From Streptomyces sp. BK340 (GTDB lineage: Bacteria > Actinomycetota > Actinomycetes > Streptomycetales > Streptomycetaceae), in contig NZ_VISR01000005.1 of assembly GCF_007827595.1 (NCBI RefSeq), positions 372,001-436,000 of the forward strand: a stretch of 64,000 nt of DNA. Direction: 5' to 3'. Numbering within the stretch: position 1 is the stretch's first letter; every line of letters begins with the position of its first letter. Position numbers and translations under genes: made by a program. The notes beneath the pieces were generated by a model. It did not search any database. It saw only the letters and a list, made by a program, of their open reading frames with translations, and had not been told where the DNA came from. Below, piece by piece: positions 1 to 9,921 of this stretch.

Positions 1-25
1 AACTGCGTACTTAAGCGAGGTCTCC

Positions 26-1351
26 GTGCAGCACCGCGCAAGACCACGTACGTGCAGGACCGTTGCTGTCACAGCTGCCTTGGCCGCTGCGGTGGCGTTG
101 GCCGTCGGAGCGCACCCGGGGCCGGCCGAGGCGGCAGGCGCTGTCCCCGGCCCCACCCAGCGTGTCGAGTACTTCCCCGGCCCCGGAGCGGAACCCCGCC
201 AGGTGACCGTCCCGGCGGACACCCCCGCCCGGACGGCACGCCGAACGCCGGCCCCGGCGGGCGCCACCGCGACGGCGAGGGCGCTCCAGCGGACCGGTCC
301 GGTGGCCGGGCGGCTCGACCTGGTGGTGATGGGCGACGGCTACACCGCGGACGAGCAGGGCGAGTTCGCCTCGGACGCCGAGGAGAAGCTGGACGAGATC
401 TTCGACATCGAGCCGTACCGGAGCTACCGCGGCCTGTTCAACATCTGGTTGGTCGGCGCCGTCTCCCGCGACTCCGGCGTCTCCGGCGACCCGACGGCCG
501 ATGTCACCAAGGACACCGCGCTGGGCGCCCACTTCTTCTGCGACGGCCTCGAACGCCTGCTGTGCGTCGACACGGACAAGGTCGCGGACTACGCCGCTCT
601 GGCCCCGGACGCCGACATCGTCTTCGTCATCGCCAACTCCGCCAAGTACGGCGGCGCGGGCTACGGCGCCGGCGACCTGCCGGCGGGCTCGCCCTTCCAC
701 GGGGTGGCGACGATGTCGTCCGCGAACGACAGGTCGTACCTCATCGGCGCCCATGAACTGGGCCATTCCATAGGCCACTTGGCCGACGAGTACCAGTACG
801 CGGGCTACGGCGCCTACCCGTACACCGACGAACCGGCCGAGGCCAACCTCACGCTCCGCCGCGACCCGGGCGCGTCGAAGTGGTACCGCTGGCTCGGGGC
901 CGACGACCCGACGGGCTCGGTCGTGGGCACGTACGAGGGCGGGGGGTACTACGAGACGGGTGTCTACCGGCCGACCGAGACGTCCATCATGCGCTCCCTG
1001 GCCTCGACCGAGTTCAACGTCGTCGGCCGCGAGGCGATGATCGCCGGTTTCTACGCCGACGCGGACGCGCTGACGTCCTCCGTCCCCACGTCCCGGCCGC
1101 TGGGGCAGGGACGGCGGATCACCGTACGCCTCGCCCCGCTGACCGGCCTCGCCGACCTCGAACTGACCTGGTACGTCGACGGCAGACAGGTCCGGTCGGC
1201 CACGGGTGACCTTTCGGTGACACCGCACGAACTGGGTGTCCACGGCCGCGGCCACGAGGTCACGGCGACCGTGACCGACCGCACGACGGCGGTACGGGAC
1301 CCCGCGGTCCGGGCACAGACGACCGACTCGCTCACCTGGACGGTGCGGTGA
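26..1351 (+). CDS. Secreted M64-family zinc metallopeptidase
   Basis: Predicted exported metalloprotease of the IgA-peptidase M64 family, 441 aa. Residues 10-36 form a signal peptide ending in an Ala-rich stretch. The catalytic zinc site HELGHSIGHLADEY is at residues 243-256, with H243 and H247 as ligands and E244 as the general base. The C-terminal approximately 100 residues look like a beta-sandwich accessory domain (PLTGLADLELTWYVDG region). It starts at a GTG preceded by GCGAGG. It stands alone and converges on the next gene. Family assignment rests on the HExxH motif with its downstream Asp and on overall length; the substrate is unknown. Confidence 0.85.
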   Translation: MQHRARPRTCRTVAVTAALAAAVALAVGAHPGPAEAAGAVPGPTQRVEYFPGPGAEPRQVTVPADTPARTARRTPAPAGATATARALQRTGPVAGRLDLVVMGDGYTADEQGEFASDAEEKLDEIFDIEPYRSYRGLFNIWLVGAVSRDSGVSGDPTADVTKDTALGAHFFCDGLERLLCVDTDKVADYAALAPDADIVFVIANSAKYGGAGYGAGDLPAGSPFHGVATMSSANDRSYLIGAHELGHSIGHLADEYQYAGYGAYPYTDEPAEANLTLRRDPGASKWYRWLGADDPTGSVVGTYEGGGYYETGVYRPTETSIMRSLASTEFNVVGREAMIAGFYADADALTSSVPTSRPLGQGRRITVRLAPLTGLADLELTWYVDGRQVRSATGDLSVTPHELGVHGRGHEVTATVTDRTTAVRDPAVRAQTTDSLTWTVR

Positions 1352-1369
1352 CGCGGTAGCCGCCGCGGC

Positions 1370-1819
1370 TCACTCGGTACCGGCGGGCCGGCGGGCGTCG
1401 TCGTCCGGGAAGAGGGCCGCGGCCACGTGCCGGGTGTCGGCGTACTCCACGACGGAGGCGATCCTGCCGTCGCGGACCGTGTAGATGCCGATGCAGCGGT
1501 TGTCGTAGGTGCCGCCGTACACGGTGGTGGCCCTGGAGGTCCATTCGGCCACCACGCGGTCGCCCTCGGCGATGGTGCTGACCAGTTCGATCTCCACGGT
1601 GCCGGGGACGAAGACCGTTCCCATGCTGCCGAGGAACTCGTCGACGATCTCGTCGCGTCCTCGCCACACCTTGGAGACGGGCAGGTCGCCCGGGTAGTGC
1701 CAGGTCGCGTCCTCGCGGAAGCTGTCGTGGATGACATCGGCGTCGCCGTCGCGGACGGCCTCGACGTAGCGGACGACGACGGCCCTGGGGTCGTCGGCCC
1801 TGGGGTCGTTGGTGGTCAT
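1370..1819 (-). CDS. SnoaL/NTF2-like fold protein
   Basis: A 149-aa single-domain protein of the SnoaL/ketosteroid-isomerase-like NTF2 superfamily. The N-terminal part AVVVRYVEAVRDGDADVI and the core ATWHYPGDLPVSKVWRGRDE are typical of this fold, followed by four beta strands. The ATG at 1819 is chosen because AAAGGAGC lies 7-8 nt upstream; an in-frame earlier start would add 11 residues with no ribosome site. It is divergent from a LysR gene, which suggests control by it. Catalytic function cannot be told from sequence; members range from cyclases to binding proteins. Confidence 0.8.
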   Translation of the reverse strand: MTTNDPRADDPRAVVVRYVEAVRDGDADVIHDSFREDATWHYPGDLPVSKVWRGRDEIVDEFLGSMGTVFVPGTVEIELVSTIAEGDRVVAEWTSRATTVYGGTYDNRCIGIYTVRDGRIASVVEYADTRHVAAALFPDDDARRPAGTE

Positions 1820-1899
1820 GGGAGTGCTCCTTTCGGTACGGGGGGCTTTCATCGTGGGCGTCCCTTCGGCGGCCCGGCCAACAACGAAGCGGCCGGACC

Positions 1900-1916
1900 G
1901 ACAACGCGGGGTTGTC
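1900..1916. promoter_or_regulatory. Dyad in LysR divergent promoter
   Basis: GACAAC-GCGGG-GTTGTC is a perfect 6-bp inverted repeat 17 bp upstream of the LysR start, in the 113-bp gap between the divergent SnoaL-like and LysR genes. A further ACAAC lies at 1881-1885. This is the expected place and shape for a LysR-type operator; binding is inferred. Confidence 0.5.
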
Positions 1917-1932
1917 GCATAGGGTCAGGGGC

Positions 1933-2898
1933 ATGGACCTCGACCTCGCCCTGGTCCGCGCCTTCGTCACGACGGCCCGGACCCTGCACTTCGGGCGGGC
2001 CGCCGAGGAGCTGAGCACCAGTCAGCAGGCGCTGTCCAAGCGCATCGCGCGGCTGGAGGAGCTGCTGGCCGTGCGGCTGTTCGAGCGTCAGGGCGGCATC
2101 CGGCTGAGCGGGGCGGGGGAGCGGTTCCTGCCGGCCGCGCGGGAGGCCCTGGTGGCGGGCGAGCGGGCGGTCGCTGCGGTGACGGGCGCCGGACCGGTCG
2201 TACGGATCGACACGTGGGGTCATCTGTACGCGCCGATGCGCACGGTCGCCGACGTGGTGGAGGCGCTCGGTCCGGTGCGGTGGGAGCCGGGTCCGGGACG
2301 TGACTGGCCCTCGGTCGCGCAGGCGCTGCTGCGCGGCGACACGGACCTGGGATTCGGCCGGGTGCACCCGCTGCCCGACGGCCGGGACGCGGGACTCACC
2401 CAGCGGCTGGTGCGGCTGGAACCCGTCGACGCGGTGGTCAGCCCGTCCCACCCGCTGGCCGGCGCGCCCGCCCTGAGCCCGGCCGACCTGCGCGACAGCG
2501 TCCTGTGGTCCCCGGGCGAACTGAGCCGGCTGGACTTCCTGCGCCGCTTCGCCGACGAATTCCGCATCACGCGCCGGCACGACGGTCCCAACCTGGGCCT
2601 CGACCACCTCGCGCAGCACATCCGCACCGAGCCCGAGGGCTTCACCCTCTTCCCCGCCGACGCGCCGCTGCCGGACCACATGGGCCTGCGCTGCATCCCG
2701 CTCGTCGAGCCGACTCCGCTGTACGCGTGGTCGCTGGCCTGGCGCGAGTCCTCCCGTCACCCCCTGCTCGACACCTTGCTGCGCGGTTTCACCGAAGCCG
2801 GGCGTGCCAGGCGCTGGCTGGAGTACTCACCGCGGCGCGACTGGCTCCCCGACACCGACCATCGGAAACTCGCGGGCCACGGCGACCCGGCCGGGTAG
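1933..2898 (+). CDS. LysR-family transcriptional regulator
   Basis: A 321-aa LysR-type regulator. The N-terminal winged helix-turn-helix spans about residues 1-60 (FVTTARTLHFGRAAEELSTS then LSKRIARLEELL) and is followed by a periplasmic-binding-protein-like effector domain. The ATG at 1933 fits the family's usual MDLDLALVRAF start and has AGGGGC just upstream. It is transcribed divergently from the SnoaL-like gene across a GACAAC/GTTGTC dyad, so autoregulation and control of that neighbour are likely. Effector unknown. A strong terminator follows at 2915-2946. Confidence 0.9.
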   Translation: MDLDLALVRAFVTTARTLHFGRAAEELSTSQQALSKRIARLEELLAVRLFERQGGIRLSGAGERFLPAAREALVAGERAVAAVTGAGPVVRIDTWGHLYAPMRTVADVVEALGPVRWEPGPGRDWPSVAQALLRGDTDLGFGRVHPLPDGRDAGLTQRLVRLEPVDAVVSPSHPLAGAPALSPADLRDSVLWSPGELSRLDFLRRFADEFRITRRHDGPNLGLDHLAQHIRTEPEGFTLFPADAPLPDHMGLRCIPLVEPTPLYAWSLAWRESSRHPLLDTLLRGFTEAGRARRWLEYSPRRDWLPDTDHRKLAGHGDPAG

Positions 2899-2914
2899 CG
2901 GACCGGCGCGTGCC

Positions 2915-2946
2915 GTGGGACTGCCCGCCCAGGCGGGCAGTCCCAC
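2915..2946 (+). terminator. Terminator of the LysR gene
   Basis: Perfect 15-bp arms GTGGGACTGCCCGCC and its complement with a 2-nt loop, 17 bp after the LysR stop. No strong T-run, as is usual in Streptomyces. Confidence 0.7.
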
Positions 2947-3077
2947 GCGCAGTCTCCGCCCAGTCCTCGGATCTTCCCGGCCAAGGCCTGGTGGACCGGC
3001 GAAGGCGATGGCGGAGCCGAGCGGACTCCCCGCTCGGCCTGGTGATCGCCGCGGCCGCGGCCCGGGCCTCGCCCTGC

Positions 3078-4175
3078 TCAGCCCGCCTGCGACGGGGACT
3101 GCTTCATGGCGTCGACGATGGCCCGGTTCATGATGGCGCTGGTGTAGAGCACCGTGCCGGGGGTGATCAGGTGGTCCGTTCCGCTGCTCCCGTACACCTG
3201 GACGGTGCGCTTGCCGAGGAAGACATGGGTCTTCTTGTCGAAGATCCATTCCTCGCGCTCACCGCTGGGCTTGTCGAGCCGGGCCACCGCCACCCCGTGC
3301 CGGCCCGCCGCGTCCACCGCGTCCTCGACCACGACGACACCGGGAATCTTCGCGGCGGCCTTGAACAGCGCCGAGTAGAGCTCCGCCGGGGGGTAGCTCT
3401 CGCCGAGCAGGTCCCCGATGGTGCTGAACGCCTCCTGGTCGGGGGAGTTGCCCTGCCCCTTGGTCTCCCTGTAGATCTTGGCCAGCAGTTCGTCGGGGTC
3501 GGTGGTGAGCTTGGCCAGGTAGTCGTACGACGGGCCGTTCAGGTTCGCCTTCGGGGTGTTGCCCTGCTCGTCGGGCAGGCTCAGGGTCTCGCCCCCGGGA
3601 CTGTCGTCGACCGCGGGGTCGATGAGCCAGCCCTTGGTGCCGTCCGGGGACCGCCACACCTGACGCCGGTGCAGCGCGTGGCTGGCGAGGCTGGACTTGC
3701 CGCCGACGGTCTCCACGAACGTTTCGGCGGCCTTGGACTCGATGTAGATGTACTGCCCCGGCTTGATCTCCGGGTGGGACGTGTCGGCCGCCGCCAGCGA
3801 GAGCTGGTCGAGCAACTGGGGCACGCCCTTGCTGGTCGCCGCGCCGATCTGCGTGGTCAGCGCCGGTCCGGTGGCGACGCCTCCGTCCTTGACCCCGCCA
3901 CCGCCGGACATCGACACTCCGGCGACGACAGCTGCCGCCACGGCGGCCGCCAGGGCGGGCAGCGCGATCGCCGGACGCGGGAGCCGCGAACGCCGCGTCT
4001 TCACCGGTACCGCCGTCGCCGTGCGCTCTTCCTGCTGCATGTCGTGGATCTGGGCCATCAGACGCTCCCTGTGGAACTGGTGGCGGCCCGTCGGCAGGTC
4101 ACGCGCCGTCCGGGAGAAGAGCTGTGCGCTCTCGTCCCACTCGGCCGGGTTCTGCCGGGACGTGTTCGCGTTCAT
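3078..4175 (-). CDS. CU044_5270-family membrane protein
   Basis: A 365-aa protein of the CU044_5270 type that in actinobacteria habitually follows an ECF sigma gene. Residues 1-65 are cytoplasmic, a transmembrane helix lies around 68-92, and the rest is outside. The outside part is long and mixed alpha/beta. It overlaps the upstream sigma gene by 4 bp (ATGA), so the two are translationally coupled. By position it may act as the anti-sigma factor or sensor, but no classical zinc anti-sigma motif (HxxxCxxC) is seen, so that role is inferred from context only. Confidence 0.75.
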   Translation of the reverse strand: MNANTSRQNPAEWDESAQLFSRTARDLPTGRHQFHRERLMAQIHDMQQEERTATAVPVKTRRSRLPRPAIALPALAAAVAAAVVAGVSMSGGGGVKDGGVATGPALTTQIGAATSKGVPQLLDQLSLAAADTSHPEIKPGQYIYIESKAAETFVETVGGKSSLASHALHRRQVWRSPDGTKGWLIDPAVDDSPGGETLSLPDEQGNTPKANLNGPSYDYLAKLTTDPDELLAKIYRETKGQGNSPDQEAFSTIGDLLGESYPPAELYSALFKAAAKIPGVVVVEDAVDAAGRHGVAVARLDKPSGEREEWIFDKKTHVFLGKRTVQVYGSSGTDHLITPGTVLYTSAIMNRAIVDAMKQSPSQAG

Positions 4176-4828
4176 CGGTTTCCCTCCTGTGCGGGCCGGA
4201 TCACGTTCGTGCGATCACCTCTTGTCTGTCGGGCGGGACGGCCGACTTCCCGATTTCCGCGGACTTTCTCGGACAGCGGCCCGGCCGCGGGGCGGACCGG
4301 TTCGTCCTGGGCGTAGGCGCGCAGCTTCTTGCGGGCCCGGGAGAGCCGGGAGGCGACGGTTCCGACGGGAATCCCGAGAGCCCCCGCCGCGGCCTCGTAG
4401 TCCAGGCCCTCACCCAGGCAGAGCGTGACGACCTCACGCTCCGGCCGGCGCAGGCGGGCGAGGGCGGTGAGGGCCGTGGCGAGGCGGCGCCGGTCGTCGA
4501 CCCGCTCGGCCACCTCGTCCGCGTGGTCGGGCACCGACAGCTCGGCCGCCGCGGCGGCGTTCGCGGCAGCCCGGTATCGCCGGTTGCTCCGGTACTGGTT
4601 GCGCGCCGTGTTGGTGGCGATGCCCAGCAACCAGGGCCGCAGGGAGCCGCCTTCGGGATCGACCCTGTCGCGCAGCCGCCACGCCTCCAGGAACGTCGCG
4701 GCCATCACGTCCTCGGCCACCGTCCAGTCGGCGGTGAGCCGGAAGGCATGGTTGTAGACCGCGCGGGCAAAGCTGTCGAAGAGCTCGGCGAACGCGCTCG
4801 ATTCCCCGGCCCGTACCCGGGTTCGCAT
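4172..4828 (-). CDS. RNA polymerase ECF sigma factor
   Basis: A 218-aa ECF-type sigma factor. Region 2 (SAFAELFDSFARAVYNHAFR ... AEDVMAATFLEAWR) and region 4 (REVVTLCLGEGLDYEAAAGA then a helix-turn-helix ending RLSRARKKLR) are both complete. The ATG at 4828 is preferred because GAGGTGA sits 8 nt upstream; longer in-frame starts run into promoter DNA. It is coupled by a 4-bp overlap to the downstream membrane protein gene, its likely regulator. Target promoters are not identifiable here. Confidence 0.88.
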   Translation of the reverse strand: MRTRVRAGESSAFAELFDSFARAVYNHAFRLTADWTVAEDVMAATFLEAWRLRDRVDPEGGSLRPWLLGIATNTARNQYRSNRRYRAAANAAAAAELSVPDHADEVAERVDDRRRLATALTALARLRRPEREVVTLCLGEGLDYEAAAGALGIPVGTVASRLSRARKKLRAYAQDEPVRPAAGPLSEKVRGNREVGRPARQTRGDRTNVIRPAQEGNR

Positions 4829-5002
4829 ATCAGTGCTCACCTCAATGAGCTGTCCGGCACCATGCGCCCACTTCCCGTGACCTGCGTCACATGTGCTGGG
4901 GTCATGGGCGGCGTCCCGCCGCCACGTCGGGGGCGCCGTGCCCGGCACCATGGCCGGCCTGACGACGGCCGCCTCTCACGACCGCCTCTCACGGCCGGTC
5001 CC

Positions 5003-5494
5003 TCACCCGGCCTCGTCGCGCAGGGCCTTGTCGATGTCGCCCAGTGCGCTGGTCAGTCGTGCGTAGTCGTCGGCTGCCAGTGGCCTGACGAAGTACTCCT
5101 CCACCACGCGGGCGTGGACGGCCGCGGCGCGCAGGAACGCCGCGCGCCCCTCGGCGGTCGGTTCCACCAGGGCCACCCTGCGGTCCTCGGGGGAGGGGGT
5201 GCGACGGACCAGGCCGGCCTCCTCCATGCGGTCGATCAGACGGGTGGTGCCGCTGCTGGTGAGGGTGAGGTCGTCGGCCAGCTGCCGCTGGGAGACCTCC
5301 TCGCCGGGGCGGCGGCAGAGCCGTATCAGCACCTCGAGCATGGTGTGGCTGATCCCGCACTCCCGCCGTAGCGCGCTGTCGATGCGCTGTTCCAGGCGGG
5401 TGGCGGACTTGATCAGCAGACCGAAGTCCCGGACGAGCCCGCTGTTGGCGGCGCGGGCGAGGGCTTCGTCGTCGTGCTGGGGCGTGGCGTTCAT
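5003..5494 (-). CDS. MarR-family regulator
   Basis: A 163-aa MarR-type winged-helix repressor. The DNA-binding core is VSQRQLADDLTLTSSGTTRL followed by the wing RRTPSPEDRRVALVEPT (about residues 66-110). Residues 110-163 form the dimerisation helix. An upstream GTG at 5539 is in frame, but the ATG at 5494 is preferred because the extra codons lie inside a 15-bp tandem repeat that looks like operator DNA. The ribosome site is weak. It is divergent from a PLP decarboxylase, the likely regulated gene. Confidence 0.82.
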   Translation of the reverse strand: MNATPQHDDEALARAANSGLVRDFGLLIKSATRLEQRIDSALRRECGISHTMLEVLIRLCRRPGEEVSQRQLADDLTLTSSGTTRLIDRMEEAGLVRRTPSPEDRRVALVEPTAEGRAAFLRAAAVHARVVEEYFVRPLAADDYARLTSALGDIDKALRDEAG

Positions 5495-5508
5495 CGCCGC
5501 CGAGTTTA

Positions 5509-5583
5509 CTGTCGACTCATCTACTGCTGCCTCAGACACTGCTGTCTCAATTGCTGAGTAGTCAATTGCTGATCAGTCAATGA
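5509..5583. repeat. Five 15-bp tandem repeats, MarR operator region
   Basis: Five contiguous 15-bp units start at 5509, 5524, 5539, 5554 and 5569. Each begins CTG or CTGCTG/CTGA, and the last three share TCAATTG/TCAATGA (pattern CTGnnnngTCAATTG). They fill the gap between the divergent marR and decarboxylase genes. They overlap a plausible forward promoter (TTGCTG at 5567, TAGAGT at 5589, 16-bp spacer). Probably multiple MarR-binding sites; binding is inferred. Confidence 0.6.
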
Positions 5584-5623
5584 AATCCTAGAGTGGGCGC
5601 ACCCGCGAGCGAGAGGGAGATCA

Positions 5624-6988
5624 GTGGATCTGCAGCACTGGCTCGGACGAGCCACTCACGCGATACAGGACTGGGCCGACGGTTTCGGCCCCTACCGGAC
5701 CCACCCGTCCCTCCAGGTGGACGACGACCGCTTCGCGGCGGCCTTCGAGGAGTTCACGGGCCGGCTGAAGGACAACTACCCCTTCTTCCATCCGCACTAC
5801 GCGGGCCAGATGCTCAAGCCCCCGCACCCCGCCGCGGTGGTCGGCCACCTCACCGCCATGCTGATCAACCCCAACAACCACGCCCTGGACGGCGGCCCCG
5901 CCACCGCCGCGATGGAACGCGAGGCCGTCGCCCGGCTCGCCGCGATGTTCGGCTACGACTCCCACCTCGGCCACCTCACCACCAGCGGCACGATCGCCAA
6001 CCTCGAAGCCCTCTTCGTCGCCCGCGAACTCCACCCCGGCCGGGGCGTCGCCCACAGCGCCGACGCCCACTACACCCACGGCCGGATGTGCCACGTCCTG
6101 GGCATGACGAGCCACCCCGTGCGCACCGACGACCAGGGGCGGATGGACCTCGACGCGCTGGAGGACGTACTGCGCACCGGGGACGTGGGCACCGTCGTCC
6201 TCACCACCGGTACCACCGGACTGGGCGCCGTCGACCCCGTTCACGAGGTCCTGCCGCTCGCCGCGCGCCACGGCGTGCGCGTCCACGTCGACGCCGCGTA
6301 CGGCGGCTTCTTCACCCTGCTCGCCGGCGCGGACGGCCCGGAGGGGCTGCCCCCCGAGCCCTGGCGGGCCCTGGCGCGGGCCGACTCGATCGTCGTCGAC
6401 CCGCACAAGCACGGGCTCCAGCCCTACGGCTGCGGCGCCGTCCTCTTCCGCGACCCCGAGGTGGGCCGCTTCTACCTGCACGACTCGCCCTACACCTACT
6501 TCACCTCGACCGAGCTGCACCTCGGCGAGATCAGCCTGGAGTGCTCCCGCGCCGGGGCCGCCGCGGCCGCCCTGTGGCTCACCTTCCAGCTGCTCCCGCC
6601 CACCCCGGACGGCCTCGGCCGGGTCCTGGCGGCCGGCCGGCGAGCCGCCCTGAAGTGGGCGGACCTGATCGAGGCGTCCGACCTCCTGGAGCTCTACCAG
6701 CGACCCCAGCTGGACATCGTCACGTACTTCCCCGCCGTCGATCCGGCGAGCCTCACCGGCATCGACGCGGCGTCCGCCCGCATCCTGGCGGACGGCATGG
6801 AGAGCCCCGACCCCGTCTACCTGAGCACCCTCAAGGCCGGCCGCGAGGCCTTCGCCGCCCGCCATCCCAAGATCACCGCGGATGCCGACGGGGCGCGGAT
6901 CCTCCGCAGCGTCCTCATGAAGCCGGAGTCCGAACACCATGTGGAGCACCTGCACGGCCGGGTGGAGCGACTGGCCGGGGCCCGCTGA
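5624..6988 (+). CDS. PLP-dependent amino-acid decarboxylase (group II)
   Basis: A 454-aa pyridoxal-phosphate enzyme of the group II (DOPA/tyrosine/glutamate) decarboxylase family. The PLP-binding Asp lies in HVDAAYGG (221-228) and the Schiff-base lysine is K262 in DPHKHG. The TTSGTIANLEAL segment (119-130) binds the phosphate. The GTG start has AGGGAGA 5-6 nt upstream. It would release CO2 from an amino acid to give an amine; the substrate cannot be fixed from sequence. It is divergent from a MarR gene over a repeated operator and convergent with the phosphatase gene 47 bp downstream. Confidence 0.88.
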   Translation: MDLQHWLGRATHAIQDWADGFGPYRTHPSLQVDDDRFAAAFEEFTGRLKDNYPFFHPHYAGQMLKPPHPAAVVGHLTAMLINPNNHALDGGPATAAMEREAVARLAAMFGYDSHLGHLTTSGTIANLEALFVARELHPGRGVAHSADAHYTHGRMCHVLGMTSHPVRTDDQGRMDLDALEDVLRTGDVGTVVLTTGTTGLGAVDPVHEVLPLAARHGVRVHVDAAYGGFFTLLAGADGPEGLPPEPWRALARADSIVVDPHKHGLQPYGCGAVLFRDPEVGRFYLHDSPYTYFTSTELHLGEISLECSRAGAAAAALWLTFQLLPPTPDGLGRVLAAGRRAALKWADLIEASDLLELYQRPQLDIVTYFPAVDPASLTGIDAASARILADGMESPDPVYLSTLKAGREAFAARHPKITADADGARILRSVLMKPESEHHVEHLHGRVERLAGAR

Positions 6989-7035
6989 CCCGGCCTCCGC
7001 CGCGTCACGACCGGGCGCCGGCCGCGGCACGGGGC

Positions 7036-8253
7036 TCACTCGGGCGGCAGCACAACCTGCTGTGGGCCGAGGCCGCCGACATGGAGGCCCGGCATGTGCC
7101 GATGCGCCCGGTGGGCGCTCGTCGCGTGGCACAGCGCGATGAGCGCGGCGTCGTCGTCGAGGCATCCGCCGACATGGCCGAGCAGATCACGGCGGATGTG
7201 GTGCAGCAGCTCCTCGGGGCTGCTGCCGGCCCACTGGGCTGCCCGGTCCGCCAGCGGGTAGAAGGCGCGGCCGGCGTCCCGGGCCTCGATGACACCGTCG
7301 GTGTAGAGCAGGAGGGTGTCCCCGGGCTCGAAGACGAACACGTCGACGGTGTAGTCCTGGGCCGTCGGCCCGTGGATGCCCAGTGGGGGTGCGGGGTGCA
7401 CGGGGACCGTGACGGCGCTGCCGGGGCGCAGCAGCAGTGGCGGGGGGTGGCCGCAGCTGAGTACCCGCGTGACATGACCCTTGTCGGGGATCTCCACCAG
7501 CATCACCGTGGCGAACCGCTCGCCCAGGTGTTCGTCGGGCCCGAGGTCGGGCAGGTTGCGGGCCACGCTGCGTTCCAGGGAGGCGGCCAGATCGGGCAGG
7601 GCGGTGTGGTGGTGGGCGGCTTCGCGGAAGGCGCCGATGAGCAGCGCGGCCTCGCCGATGGCGGACAGGCCCTTGCCGCGGACGTCGCCGATCATCACCC
7701 GTACGCCGTTGTCGGTCGGCGTCGCGGCGTACAGGTCACCGCCGATCTGGGCCTCGGCCTCGGCTGCCATGTAGAGACAGGCGATCTTCATCGAGCCGAT
7801 CTGCTCCGGCAGCGGCCACAGCAGAACGTGCTGCGCCGCCTCGGCGACCATGCGCACCTGGGCCAGTTGGCGAACGCGGCGGTCGCGCACCACGCAGTAG
7901 AAGACGGTCATGGCCGACAGCACGGCCAGGGCGAGGATCTGCACCAGCACGTTCCGGCTGAACAGCACACCGAAGTGCCAGCCGATGTACGCCTGCGCCG
8001 CCACGGCCAGGAACCCGACCAGCCCGGTCAGCCAGGGGCCGGCGAACGAAACGGTGATCGCGGGGGCGATGACCAGCAGCGGACCGAGATGGATGTCGGC
8101 CGGCACCAGCTGGTCCATCACCGTGATCACCACGATGAGCACGATCGGGATCACCAGCAGCGCATGGCTCGACTGCCATGGCTGCCGCGCACCGGCCGCG
8201 TATCGCCGGACATCCACATCTCCAACAGTGCACCATCCAGCTGGTGCGGACAC
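7036..8253 (-). CDS. Membrane PP2C/SpoIIE-type serine phosphatase
   Basis: About 400 aa. Four hydrophobic helices (about residues 30-120) anchor an N-terminal domain. A coiled linker follows, then a PP2C/SpoIIE phosphatase domain from about residue 155. Metal-binding Asp residues are visible in AQIGGDLYAA, MIGDVRGKG, LLYTDGVIEARD and LDDDAALI. Such proteins act on anti-anti-sigma (STAS) proteins in partner-switching pathways. No kinase or STAS gene is beside it. The start is uncertain: the GTG at 8253 has no clear ribosome site and a GTG about 10-13 codons in is an alternative. Confidence 0.85.
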   Translation of the reverse strand: MSAPAGWCTVGDVDVRRYAAGARQPWQSSHALLVIPIVLIVVITVMDQLVPADIHLGPLLVIAPAITVSFAGPWLTGLVGFLAVAAQAYIGWHFGVLFSRNVLVQILALAVLSAMTVFYCVVRDRRVRQLAQVRMVAEAAQHVLLWPLPEQIGSMKIACLYMAAEAEAQIGGDLYAATPTDNGVRVMIGDVRGKGLSAIGEAALLIGAFREAAHHHTALPDLAASLERSVARNLPDLGPDEHLGERFATVMLVEIPDKGHVTRVLSCGHPPPLLLRPGSAVTVPVHPAPPLGIHGPTAQDYTVDVFVFEPGDTLLLYTDGVIEARDAGRAFYPLADRAAQWAGSSPEELLHHIRRDLLGHVGGCLDDDAALIALCHATSAHRAHRHMPGLHVGGLGPQQVVLPPE

Positions 8254-8323
8254 TCCGGGCCGAACCTAGACTGGCCACGGCGTACAAAAGTCCCGAAAGT
8301 CCCGGATTAGGGAGATATGCATC

Positions 8324-8398
8324 ATGGCCAAGCGAGGGAACAAGAAGCGCGCCCGCAAGAAGAAGAAGGCCAATCACGGCAAGCGTCCCAACGCCTGA
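8324..8398 (+). CDS. Ribosomal protein bL37 (24 aa)
   Basis: A 24-codon gene: it begins MAKRGNKKRARKK and ends KANHGKRPNA. The MAKRG start and NHGKRPNA end match the very short basic 50S protein bL37 known from actinobacteria, first seen in mycobacterial ribosome structures. GGGAGA lies 8-9 nt before the ATG. A strong hairpin terminator follows 6 bp after the stop, so it is a monocistronic unit. It is half Lys/Arg. The length and both termini are diagnostic. Confidence 0.85.
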   Translation: MAKRGNKKRARKKKKANHGKRPNA

Positions 8399-9874
<1,476 letters not shown>

Positions 9875-9894
9875 CGCCGTCCGGCCACCCGAAG

Positions 9895-9921
9895 AACCCC
9901 CGGGTCCGTGACCCGGGGGTT
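9895..9921 (+). terminator. Terminator of gdhA
   Basis: AACCCCCGGGT / ACCCGGGGGTT, 11-bp perfect arms with a 5-nt loop, 20 bp after the gdhA stop. Its 3' arm runs into a parS palindrome. Confidence 0.7.

Noticed and set aside
2505..4316. A 603-codon plus-strand frame over the LysR end and CU044_5270 gene
   Set aside because: Antisense/out-of-frame shadow; composition unlike a protein and it spans a strong terminator at 2915.
5593..8310. A 905-codon plus-strand frame across the decarboxylase and phosphatase genes
   Set aside because: It is Arg/Pro-rich, has no domains and crosses two well-defined genes on opposite strands.
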